DNA from: Blastocladiella britannica
Taxonomy: Eukaryota > Blastocladiomycota > Blastocladiomycetes > Blastocladiales > Blastocladiaceae
Assembly (NCBI GenBank): GCA_025349905.2
Contig: MU624697.1
Location: 1-30,787, forward strand
Length of the DNA: 30,787 nucleotides
Reading direction: 5' to 3'
Shown: positions 16,270 through 26,643 of the stretch, piece after piece
How the letters are laid out: each line of letters begins with the position of its first letter
Position numbering within the stretch: the first letter of the stretch is position 1
Program-made: the position numbers and the translations under genes
Notes under the pieces: generated by a model
The model's input: only the letters and a program-made list of their open reading frames with translations
The model's database searches: none
What the model was told of the DNA's origin: nothing

Positions 16270-19200
16270 ATGCCGGCCCCGCTTCCAACAACGTCCGTGG
16301 TCCCGTCGTCCCATGAGCCAATAAAAATCCCGGACGCGTCCACTAAAGGCGGGCAGTTCCGGATCGCAGGTCGCCGCCTGATCTCAGCGTTCCTTCACCA
16401 AGTCCTGGTCCTTGACACCGACATTGCGTGCTTTGACGTGCACGTCGTCACCAACATGGTCGCGCTGTGTGCCAGCAAACTCGTACACATGTACTCGCTC
16501 GAACGCAACGCCGTGACCATGTCTCTGGGCCAAACGGCGGGTCATCGGCTCAATATCCGGTGCTGCGGATTCAATGCGACCGGGAACTTGCTGATCACGG
16601 GCGGCGACGACGGCCGCGTCGTGGTTTGGAGCTTGGCCAAGCAGCGGCCCGACAAAATCTTCAATGCGCATGCGGGACTGGTGTATAGCGTGCGATTCAC
16701 GGGCGACGACTCGCAGTTCTTGAGCTCGGGGGACGATGGGAAAGTCGTGTTGTGGGAACGGGGACCGGGAGCCGCCATGTACTCGACGGTGCTGCATCAC
16801 CCAACGCCCGTGCGGTCGTTTGCATTTGCGGATATGCATGGGTCACGGTTGTTGGCGGGACGGACCGATGGGACTATTGACGTGTGGGATACCGCGCGGG
16901 TCAAGATCCTGGACTCGATCTTGCCTGAATCGGATTGGTTTGTGTATTCCCACTCTTTTTGATCAGTTCGACATTGAAATTTTTGGAATAATTAAAAGGC
17001 AAGAGCGCGAGCTGCTCTCCCAGCTCAGTGGTGCCGGGCATGCCGCCATCTTGGCCATGTTTTCCACCAAGTTGTCTGGTGCCGCCGGTACCGGACAGGA
17101 CGAGTCCGCCGAGCACCACAGTGGATCCATTCTCCATGTCGCGCTTGCATCCAGCTCCGTGTACCTGGCCACGTGCAGCACGGACAAGACGTGCAAGCTG
17201 TGGGAGATTCATTCGTATCTCAAGGAAGATGCCGACGTGTTTGAGGACCCCACATGGACCGATCCGACCCAGCGCATCAACGTATGGGACGAGACACTGG
17301 CTGGGCAGTTGGTGGACTCGGAAATGCATGTTGGGAACGTGGATATCAAGCTCGGGTACCATGCCGACCTCCGGCACACGCTCAAGCACGAGGATCCCGT
17401 GATTTGTGCCGTGTTTACGTCCGAGTCCGAGTACGAATATGTCTTTAATGAGCTTTGAGGATGCTTACTCTTCTTCCTGCAATAGCATTGTCATCACCTC
17501 CTCCCTGGACTGCACGATCCGGTTTTGGTCGGTCCGCAAAGGAAACTTGCTGTTCCAGATCAACACCCCATCGTGTGCGCGCCACCTGATTGTCGATGCC
17601 AACAACACCTTGTACGCGGCGTGCGGAGTCCGGATGCTCACGTTCCGGTTCAAGGCTGCAAAGGAAAGAGACACGCTGGTGGAAATGGAGGAGCAGCGAC
17701 TTATGGCCCTGGACGACGAACGAAAGCGGGCGCTTGCCGGCATTGATCCATCCAATCGGTTCAAGAGTCTGTTGACGCAGGTTCGCGAGGATGACGGTGC
17801 CGAGGGCACCGAGCGTGCGTTTTCATATTTCAATTATGAATCCAACCTGACCAACACAGGATATGAATAGGGTTCACATTCAACGAAGTGCGCACCCTCA
17901 TGGCCCAGGGCTCGCTACTGTCCACGTCCCTCGACACTCTGATCGAAGACAATGCGCTCAAGATCAACAGCAACCAGCTGCGAACCAACATGGAACTCTA
18001 CGGCGTGAAAGCCGCGTCGCTGCTGAAAGTGATCGTGCAGAACGAGTTCCACCCGTCCGACATGCTGGCCGCTTTCGCCGCCGCCCAGATCGTCGCTTCC
18101 AAGCAAACGTGTCCCGTCAACGAGCTGTACACGTTAGTGAAGCGCAGCGAGTCAATCCGCGAGTTCATGTTGCGGGCCGGGTACCGTCCACTGTCGCGGC
18201 AGCAGCCCGAGCGCGTATTTCCACTGAAATTTGACGATTTCCGGCCGTTCCGGTCTCTCGACGACGAAACGCCCGACCGGACCATGCAGTCCATGGCGTT
18301 GTCGGGAATGGGCGGGTATTCTTCAGCCGAGGAGGACGACATGTTACGCGCCGGGATTCACGGCGAAGGCGGTACCTCGGCGGACGGTGGCGGGGGATCG
18401 TCACGAGTCGGATCGCGCGGCGGTGGGGGCGCTGCCGGGGGACGCTTGTACCACTACATTCCATCAGAAGCAGTGACACTCGACCGGATGACGTCGGCGG
18501 CCCGCCCTCGACTGCGGAAACTGTACCTGGAACCGGCATCCACGCGGCCACCCACCACGCCGCTGCGGTTCACGCAAGTGTCGTCGCGCGGTGGGGGAGC
18601 CGAGCAGCTGGTGCTTGGGGCCATCATGGGTGACGCGTCGGCATTTGCCAAGTCGTTTGGTGGGATGACTGCGTCCTCGCCTTCGAGTGGTGGATTCTAC
18701 CATGATCCAGCGGCACCCAGGACACAGCAGCAGCAGCAACCACAGTCGCCAAAGGCAACTTGGACCAGCAGCGGGCCGCAACGATTTGCCCAGATCCGCG
18801 CACAGCAGGCGGCGGCTGCAGCCGCTACCCCGCCTGCTCGCCCCGCACAACTCGCATTGCACCTGGGCTCGATGTTCCGAGGCCGCGGGTACACAGGCCA
18901 ACCGGCTGGCGACGGAGCGCATTCCACGTTTGAGCACCCCGTTCCGGACGGCGGTCTTGGCGGTGAGCGACGCGGCCGCTCAGAGCAACGGGCTACGGGA
19001 CACTCGTCTCTGCCACCGCCAACATCAGACTCATCGTCGCACCACTGGGGAGCGTCGAGTGATGGGCCGCCTCACCACCGACCCTTGGCCATCCCAGAGT
19101 CCGTCGAGGCGATGCTTGGCGGCCAAGTTTCGGCTGGTGGACTGAATGTGAGGCGACTCGGCGCGGCGCCCGACGACGCCGACATTGAGGACTACGACGA

Positions 19201-19633
19201 GGACGATTTTGATTACTCGCTGATTGACAAGGCCGCCGATGCGTACCGTGGACGGCGGCGTCGGCGGCGGCGGAAAGGGCGACAGTCCAGGAGTACCAGC
19301 ATTGGTGCTGCCGGAACCGCCGCATCCAGATCTCGCTCGCGCACGTCGTCACAGACGCCATCCCGGTCGCCGTCGCCGCTGGTGCGCAAAATGTTTCCGG
19401 GCTTGAGCGTGCTGGTCAGCAACGAGTCGTTGGGACCGAACGGGATGCTCGAGGTTGGGCCGGGGGGACCTTTACCGCAGCACGGCGGACACGTCAGGGT
19501 GGGCCACATTTACGCCCAGCCCATCATCATGTCGCATGGCAACGACGGCGACGACCAGCTGGCGACCGCGCTCAAGGTTGGCCGGCCCGTGCAAGTCAAT
19601 TCGACGCGCGCTCGGCCTACATTCACCAACTGA
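16270..19633 (+). CDS. WD40-repeat protein with long disordered basic tail
   Basis: Function not recognised. Four exons, 16270-16937, 16999-17430, 17486-17814 and 17871-19633, give 1063 aa. Residues ~20-470 form a WD40 propeller. Clear blades are NATGNLLITGGDDGRVVVWS, SVRFTGDDSQFLSSGDDGKV, LLAGRTDGTIDVWD, YLATCSTDKTCKLWEIHS and IVITSSLDCTIRFWS. Next comes a charged helix (KERDTLVEMEEQRLMALDDE) and a mostly helical conserved-looking block (FTFNEVRTLMAQGSLLSTSL to EFMLRAGYRPL). The rest is Gly/Ser/Gln-rich disorder. An acidic DIEDYDEDDFDYSLIDKA is followed by an Arg-run RGRRRRRRRKGR and an SRSRSR patch near the end. Introns are 55-61 nt with donors GTTTGT, GTACGA and GTGCGT. An alternative acceptor at about 17860 is excluded because it introduces an in-frame stop. 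The start lies 80 nt after the channel stop. Confidence 0.8.
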
Positions 19634-19640
19634 TCTTCAT

Positions 19641-19646
19641 AATAAA
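19641..19646 (+). terminator. Polyadenylation signal AATAAA of the WD40 gene
   Basis: AATAAA begins 8 nt after the stop at 19633. The convergent argininosuccinate synthase stop lies at 19673, so only 39 nt separate the two coding regions and their 3' UTRs must overlap in antisense. Confidence 0.55.
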
Positions 19647-19672
19647 TGTTACATTGTCCTTAAGAAAAAAGA

Positions 19673-21133
19673 TCACTTTTTGGGATGACCCGCCGCGGCC
19701 GCAGAAGCGACAGCAGCGTCGGCGCTGTTCTGCGCGGACCACAGCCGCACGCGCATGGCCAGGATCTTGATGAACCCTTCCGAATCGTGCGGGTCAAACG
19801 ACCACCCGGCGCCGGCCTCGGACAGACTGGTGTCCATGCTCGCCAGCTCGGCGTTGTACAAACAAGTCTTCGGGTGCAGCGCCTTACGGCCCAGCACCGT
19901 GACGCACCCTTGGCGCAGGTGCAACCGCACGGTTCCCGAAACTCCACGCTGCGAGTTCTGAATCAACGACAGCATCAGCTGTGTCTCGGGCGTGTAGTAC
20001 ATGCCATTGTACAGCGAGTGCGCAAACTTGAGCGATATCTCGTCCCGGAGCTTGCGCACCTCGCGGTCCATGGTCAGGCCCTCAAGATCCTTGTGCGCGG
20101 CAACCAGGATCGTGCCACCGGGCGTCTCGTAGCAGCCGCGCGACTTGAGGCCAATGAACCGGTTCTCGACAATGTCGATGCGTCTGGTCCATTGTGTTGT
20201 CTGTCAGCGTATCCAAAAAAATTTAAAGAAGAAAAATAGCGGACCCAATGCCGTTGCGACGACCTAGCGTATTAAAGTACGTGAATACCGCCAGCGGATC
20301 CGGCTTGGACGCGTCCGCGGGGACTTTGGTGCCGTCGTCCAAGTTGTGAACTTGCACGGGGATCCCAGCGACGAAATCGACCGCGATCCGCTCGCCCTTG
20401 ATCGGCGCGTCGGCCGGATCCACCGTCAACTTCCACATATCCTTGGGTGGCGTGACATCCGGGTCCTCCAAGATCCCGGCCTCGTACGAGATATGGTACA
20501 AGTTCTCGTCGGTCGACCACGGCTTGGCGGCGGTCTGCACGACGGGGATCCCGCGCTCGGCCGCATACGCCAGCAGCGCCTGCCGCCCCGCGAACCGCTG
20601 GTAAAAGACCGGGTTCCGCCATGGCGCAATCACTTTAATTTCCGGGTTGAGCGCATAGTAACCCAACTCGAAGCGGATCTGGTCGTTGCCTTTGCCCGTG
20701 CACCCGTGGCTGACGTAGTCGCAGTGCTCTTCGGCGGCCACTGCGATCTGCGCCGACGTGATCAAGGGCCGAGCCAGCGACGTGCCGAGCAAGTAGTCGT
20801 TCTCATACGACGCGTTGGCCTGAATCGCTGGGTACACGATCTCGGAGACAAACTGCGATCGCACGTCAACAATGTGCACGCTCACAGCGCCAATCGCCAG
20901 TGCCTTGACTCGCGCGGCCTCAAAGTCTTCCTCTTGGCCAATGTTGGCCATGAACGCGATCACTTGGTAGCCCTATATTTTTTCGTTGCGATCAATATTT
21001 CAATTTTCCATTTGGCTTTGTGAGAAGCACGGCGCACCTCGTCAATGAGCCAGGCGAGAATGCACGACGTGTCCAGGCCGCCGCTGTAGGCGAGGCAGAC
21101 GCGTCCTTTGGTGTGAGTTTGCGTGGTCGACAT
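19673..21133 (-). CDS. ARG1: Argininosuccinate synthase
   Basis: Condenses citrulline and aspartate with ATP to argininosuccinate, the penultimate step of arginine synthesis, in the cytosol. Three exons, 21133-21038, 20972-20245 and 20183-19673, give 444 aa. Motifs include the N-type ATP pyrophosphatase loop AYSGGLDTS (residues 15-23), GYQVIAFMANIGQEEDF across intron 1 and GTSLARPLI. Further on are VSHGCTGKGNDQIRFELG, KPWSTDENLYHISYEAG and NGIGRIDIVENRFIGLKSRG across intron 2. Introns are 65 nt (GTGCGC..TAG) and 61 nt (GTCCGC..CAG). The sequence resembles the ordinary eukaryotic enzyme, not the E. coli ArgG subtype. A short Ala-rich extension ends the protein. The frame is open upstream to 21235, but the TATA box at 21188-21194 lies within that stretch, so 21133 is the start. 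Divergent from threonine synthase. Confidence 0.96.
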
Positions 21134-21417
21134 GGCTGTATATTTCTTGGTTGGAGAAGAGAAGGCGGAGCATGGTGACGGGGGCGGTTTTATAGGGGTA
21201 CGGATAAAAGGAATACTTTCTCCGTAGTAATTCATTCATATATTTTGGGAAGGTGAGGCGCCGGAGATAATCGCGATAATCTTTCCGTCAGTGGGAAGCA
21301 TGGGAAATCACACGTGCCAACCGCAGTCACACAAGGTTCTGGAGAGCGTGCAAGTCAAGTACGCCCACGGCCACATCCGCTCTTTCCACAGCGTACCAGA
21401 TCAACAAGAAAAAGAAT
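21134..21417. promoter_or_regulatory. Shared divergent promoter of argininosuccinate synthase and threonine synthase
   Basis: 284 nt separate the two starts. On the minus strand TATAAAA (21194-21188) lies 55 nt upstream of the argininosuccinate synthase ATG. An E-box core CACGTG sits at 21311-21316, the class bound by bHLH factors such as fungal Cbf1. Two GATAAT motifs lie close together at about 21263 and 21272, matching GATA-factor (nitrogen regulator) sites. An AT-rich CATATATTTT near 21237 might serve threonine synthase. No perfect Gcn4-type TGACTCA is present. Confidence 0.5.
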
Positions 21418-23104
21418 ATGCTCTACACGTCCACCCGCGGCAACTCCCCCGCGGTGCCCTTCTCGGCCGCAGTTCTGGCCGGCCTCGCCCCCGATGGCGG
21501 CCTGTACGTTCCCGAGCGCATGCCGACGTTCCCCGCCGACTGGCGCGCGCGGTGGTCCAGCTTATCGTACGCGTCCCTGGCGGCCGAGCTGTTTGCTCTG
21601 TACGTGGATCCGGCCGACATCCCACACGCGGACCTGGCCGAGCTGGCCGACCGCGCGTTTGGTGCGACGCGCAGCCACTTCCGGTCGGCCGACGTGGCCC
21701 CGCTGCGCGAGCTGCGCAACACGACCACGGGCGAGTCGGTGTGCCATATCCTGGAACTGTTCCATGGCCCGACGCTGGCGTTCAAGGACGTGGCGCTGCA
21801 GTTCCTGGGCCACCTGTTCGAGTACTTGCTGGCGCGCCAGTCCTCTGATGAAAAGAGAGATGTGACGGTGGTCGGCGCCACGTCAGGCGACACGGGCTCG
21901 GCGGCGATTGCCGGGCTGCGTGGCCGGGCCGGCATCCGCGTCTGCATCCTGCACCCGCACGGCAAAGTGTCGCCCGTGCAGGCGGCGCAAATGACGTCGG
22001 TCCTGGACGCCAACGTGTGCAATGTGGCGATTGACGGAACGTTCGACGACTGCCAGGCCGCGGTCAAGGCCATGTTCAACGACCCGGCCATGCGCGACGA
22101 GTTCCGGCTGGCCGCGGTGAACTCGATCAACTTTGCGCGCATCCTGGCCCAGATCTCGTACTACGTGTACTCGTACCTGCGGCTGGAGGCACGGTACGGC
22201 CGCGAGTACGTTGTCGATCGCGTCGTGTACAGCGTGCCGTCGGGCAACTTTGGCGATGTCGTACGTGCTTTTTTTCCCTCACGATCGTGGGCGCGGACTA
22301 AAAAATGAATATATATAGCTGGCCGGGTACTACGCGCGCACCATGGGCCTGCCGATCCACAAGCTGATTGTGGCCACCAACACCAACGACATCCTGCACC
22401 GGTTCCTGGCCACGGGCATCTACTCGCCCGACCCGGCCTGGAAGCCCGCATCCGCCAAGGCCGCCGCTTCTGGAAACAGCAGTAAAGGAATTGACGCGAC
22501 GCCGACCCACGCGCCCGCCATGGACATCACCGTGAGCAGCAACTTTGAGCGCGCGCTACTTCTGTGGCTCGACAACGACGCAGCCGCGCTCGCGCAGTGC
22601 ATGTCGGCTTTGGCGGCGCACGGCGGATTCCAGGTGTCCCCGGCCGTGGTAGATCGCGCGCGTTCCGGTGGCCTGTGGAGCGGCCGGGTCTCGGACACTC
22701 AGATCATTGACACCATTGCGCAGTACGCGGCCGACACGGGCTACATTTTGGACCCGCACACGGCGGTGGGGGTGCATGCGGCCGACAACTTGCGCGATCA
22801 GATGCCAGGCCCGCAGCCGCTGGTGGTCTGTTTGTCGACCGCGCACCCGGGCAAGTTCACGGACGCGGTGTGTGCGGGCCTGCGGTTGGCGGATGCCACC
22901 AATGCATCGCAATCGGACGCGGCACTGCTGGCGCGGTTCGTGCCGCCGCAGATCCGCGCACTCGATGGAAAGCCGCGCCGCTTGGTGCGCATTGGCAGGC
23001 CGGATAAGGCCGCGGTGGCCGGGATCCTGCGCAAGCCGTGGCCTATTGGCAACGTACAGTGGCCTGCTGCTACTGCGTCTGGCGCTGGTGCTGCCAAGCT
23101 GTGA
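21418..23104 (+). CDS. THR4: Threonine synthase
   Basis: PLP enzyme converting O-phosphohomoserine to threonine, the last step of the pathway, in the cytosol. Two exons, 21418-22260 and 22319-23104, give 542 aa, slightly longer than the yeast enzyme. The N-terminus MLYTSTRGNSPAVPFSAAVL is typical. HGPTLAFKD carries the PLP Schiff-base lysine at Lys123. GATSGDTGSAAIAGLRGR and VPSGNFGDV joined to LAGYYARTMGLPI bind the PLP phosphate, and IVATNTNDILHRFLATG follows. The 58-nt intron (GTACGT..TAG) falls between FGDV and LAGYY in phase 0. A small low-complexity Ala/Lys/Ser insertion follows the DPAWKP region. The tail is Ala/Gly-rich. It shares its promoter with argininosuccinate synthase; both pathways use aspartate, so joint control by amino-acid supply is plausible. 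Confidence 0.96.
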
Positions 23105-23170
23105 ACATCTCGTAAATGAATGAAATCCCGGACAACTCTATTTTATAATTTTTTTACACAAACACCTCAA

Positions 23171-26100
23171 CTACTGGTAGTACCCGTGCGGCGGAGGCGC
23201 AACCGGGTATCCGGGCTGCGGCGCGACCGCGTACATGGCCTGCTGCTGATGCTGCGGTTGCGGCTGACCGTACATCGGGTGCGCCGCCATCATCGGGTAT
23301 CCCTGTGGTGGTTGCTGCTGGTGCGGTTGCGGCTGACCTTGGACGGCGCCCGGGTACCCGTAGGCCACGCCAGGCGGCGGGTAGTACGCGGGCGCGGCGC
23401 CAAGCGGCACACCCGCCGCCGACCATTGGCCGTGGCTGGTGCTGTTGGTGCCGTGACTGTTCCCACCCGATCGGCGGCGCGATGCACTGCGGTTGCTCTT
23501 GCGGCGCGCTTTACGAGCGGCTGCCGCCTCGGCCGCGGCCCGCACCTCGGCCTCGTCCGCCGACGCATCGTCGCTGTCGCTGGGGTCGGTGCCCGAGTCG
23601 CGTGAGGTCGGGACCGCCGCGTCCGAGTCCGAGTCGTGAGCGCCAACGGGGCCAATCGAGTGGCCGGCCATCACGAGCGGTGCAGCGATAGCAACGCGAG
23701 TGGCGGCGGCCGCAGGCGACGACGACCGGCTCGACGGCTTGGTCTTGCGCGACGACGACTTTTTGGTCCGCGGCTTTTCCTCCCCGTCACTGTTGACTGA
23801 GGTCTTCCTGGATGTCTTCTTGGACTTTTTGGCCTTGCCGGTACCGCTGGCATCCTTGGAGCGCTTCTTCTTGGACGACTTGCGGTCCGCGACAGCACCG
23901 TCGTCCTCGTTCTCGCCCGCGGGAACAATCGCCTCTGGCGGAGCGGTAGCGACGGCGCGAGCCCGGCTCGATGCACGCTTCTTTCCGCCGTGGGATGAGG
24001 ACTTGGGTTTCGCCGCGGCCGGCGAAATCGGCAAATTGTCGTCGTCGTCCTCGCCCTGACCGCTCCCGCTCTCCGCGTCGCTGGACCCGGCGGTGCCACG
24101 GCCACGGTTGCGGCGAGAATGACTAGCAGATCCACCACCGCGCGCCGACGACGACCCGTGGGTCCGCGCCGACGACGACGCGTGCTCGCTGGCGTCGTCG
24201 CTGTCCGAGCCGTTGTACTCGGACGACAAGTGCGACCGGCGCTTGCTAGCGGCCGCGAGCCGCGCCTGCGACCCAGACGGCGACGGCGTGCGCATCACGT
24301 ACGGCGGCTGCGGCTGCTGCTGGTAAATCGGGTGGTGGTGCTGTGGTTGCTGCTGCTGCGCGTACGGCGTGGCAATTCGAGCGGGTCCGCCCGGCGGCGC
24401 CGATCCGGGGCGATGCAGCGCGGCTCCCGGGTGTAAGGCGCCGAGCACCGCGTCATCATCGTCATCATCATTGTGCGCGCCGCCACGGCCGCCGTACTCG
24501 GGCCGCGCAGCAACCGCCGCCAGGGCAGCGCCACGCAGGTAAGGCGAAGACCCCGACCGCGGGACAGCACCGCTGCCGCTACCGCCATTGGGCCCGTGCG
24601 TGGAGTACCCAGCGGTAGCCATGCCGCGTGCGCCTCCAAGGGCCGACGCAGAGGATGCGCCCCGGACACGTCCCGGCGCTCCCGCAGCAGCCGCGGCCAC
24701 CGACGATCCGTACCCGACCGACCGCTCGCGCTCGCGTGCCAGCGCATCGGCGCGCGAATCGGCCGCGCGCGCGCCGCGCATCGACTTGAGGTACCCGTGG
24801 ATTTTGGCGTCCTGCGCCGTCATGGGCCGGCCCGACGGGGCTCGCGACCCACCGGTGCCACCACCGGCGCCGCCTTTGCCGTAAACCAGGCCGTCCGAGT
24901 CAGACGACGCCGACAAGATCGACGACGCGTCGCTATCGGCCGACGATCCGTCCGACTCGGCGTCCGACGGCAGCTGCGCCGAAACGTCCGGCTTGAGGGT
25001 TTCGTGGTCCGGCGCCACGGGTTTGGCTGGCGCAGGCTTCGAGTATATGTCGGCAGCAAACATCGAGTGGTAGAACGTGGTCGCGGGCTTGGGGGCCAAT
25101 GTGCGCACGGAACCAAGGGCCGCGGTGGAGGTGGACGAGGTGTAGGATGGCGCATGCGTCGACGATGCAGGGGTGTCAAACGGACGCGACACGCTGCTGC
25201 TGGCCGCGGACGTCGAGTACGACGGCGCAGTGGTAGCAGCGGAAGGGCTCGAGTACTGGCGCAGGAGGCCAATGTTGAGGGCCAGGTCGTCGCCCAGACC
25301 TCCAGACGAGAGGCTCGGGAGCGCCAGCTGTGGGGCCGGCGGCGCGGCAGCGACCGCACGGGTCGTGGTAGAGGGGGACTGGTTGTTGTACCCCAGCGGC
25401 TTTGGCGGAAGGCCGGGTGCGGTGGAAGTACCTGTATGTTTATATGTCAGTTTTTGGTTTTCTTTGTATTGGGCGTTGGTGTCTGCCAGTTTTGCTGATT
25501 GGTTTCTTTTGGTTGGTTGTCGTTCGTGCCGGCCGAATCGGGAAGGTGCGGTCAACGGCGGGATGTGACGTTTCTACCAGCACCTGGGAGTCTCAACCAC
25601 CGAGAAAAAACACAAGCACAAGCACAAGCACACCAGAAAGAGATCTCGGGCTTCATCCAGGACTCTGCCATGCACGACAGAGATACCCTCGTCAATCCAG
25701 TACCGCAGCATCATCGGACAACAGCAACGAAAACAACCAACCAACTGGAACCAAAATAAAAGAAAGATATAAACGCACCATAAGAGGACAACTTGGGCGC
25801 CGGCGCAGCGTCCATGCCACGGTTGAGCGCGTCAAAGCGTGCCAGCACGTCGTCAAACAGGCCCGGCGGCTCTGCCGCTGGTGCAGTCGCTGCTGCTGAA
25901 GCAGTTGTCGCCGCTGTAGCAGAGGACGACGACTCGCCCGCAAGTCCCAGCGTCAGAAGAGGTGCCGCAGTTGACGACGAAGCAGTGCGTGGCGGACCAG
26001 TGACATCGGTCGGGCTCGAGGGCTTGGAGTGAGAGGGCGTGGACGCCGCCGAGACCGCAAGCGACGGCGGCAGCGGCACGCCAGCCGGGTCACGGAATCC

Positions 26101-26379
26101 CGACGTGGTCGAAGACGGCGATGCCGACGACACGGACGCCGCCGACGACGACGAGCCGCCAGCGGACTTGTTGCTGTTGGAGCGCGAAAACAGTTTCTTC
26201 ATGACGCCTTGTTTTTTGGGCTTGGACGAAGGAGCCGAGGAGGAGGAAAACGAGACGCCGCAGAATACGTCGGGCGAGGGCGGTGGGGGCGCGAGGTCGT
26301 CGTAGTCGTCTAGGTCTACAAGTGGGCGCTGCTGCTGTGGTGTGCGTGTTGGGTGAAGTACGCGTCGTGGAGTGGCCAT
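23171..26379 (-). CDS. Ser/Lys/Pro-rich disordered protein, unknown function
   Basis: No family recognised. Two exons, 26379-25779 and 25431-23171, give 953 aa. The 347-nt intron (GTGCGT..CAG) is about five times longer than its neighbours. The N-terminal part contains MKKLFSRSNSNKSAGG and an amphipathic stretch PGLFDDVLARFDALNRGMDA, the most folded-looking piece. The middle has AKIHGYLKSMRGARAADSRA. After that come acidic-serine patches, a Lys/Ser-rich block (KKKRSKDASGTGKAKKSKKT) and a helical EAEVRAAAEAAAARKARRKS. The C-terminus is Gln/Pro/Tyr-rich, ending in APPPHGYYQ. The frame runs open from exon 2 back through the splice acceptor to an ATG at 25555, so an alternative first exon starting MTAPSRFGRHERQ is possible. 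The stop is 66 nt from the convergent threonine synthase stop. The start is 264 nt from the divergent AIP-like gene. Confidence 0.65.
25611..25632 (+). repeat. CACAAG hexamer microsatellite in an intron
   Basis: Three perfect copies of CACAAG plus a partial fourth lie within the long intron of the disordered-protein gene. On the transcribed minus strand it reads as a CTTGTG run. No coding role is apparent unless the alternative upstream region is exonic. Confidence 0.7.
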
Positions 26380-26643
26380 TGTCGCGAAAGAGAGGAGAGT
26401 GTGCTCGTGAGCTGTTTTTCCTTGCGGCAGTGCAAATGATGACGGTGAATATTGCGAGAGAGAGCTCCCGGGAAAAACAAATGTAAGCGCGTGTCGCCAG
26501 TGGCTTTTTGGGATATCTGAGGCTTTCAATCGTTGTTTGCTTTTTGCTCCAAGCCAACTCGCATGCCCTTTTCAGGAATCCTCACTTGTGCGTATACCTG
26601 CATGGGAAACCCCTCTCTTCATATCTATTAACCACAATTAAAT
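26380..26643. other. Divergent promoter region of the disordered-protein and AIP-like genes
   Basis: 264 nt between two divergent start codons. The 60 nt before 26644 are AT-rich (CATATCTATTAACCACAATTAAAT), a likely core promoter and leader for the AIP-like gene. No strong TATA box is seen for the minus-strand gene. The minus frame is open from 26529 but initiation there seems unlikely, because that extension overlaps the expected promoter. Confidence 0.4.

Noticed and set aside
21134..21235. Upstream extension of argininosuccinate synthase from an ATG at 21235
   Set aside because: The extension crosses the TATA box and does not resemble the family N-terminus; the family normally starts shortly before the SGGLDTS loop.
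23700..24059. Plus-strand 119-codon frame, and other plus frames across 23.1-25.5 kb
   Set aside because: Antisense shadows of the Ser/Lys-rich minus-strand gene; no motifs.
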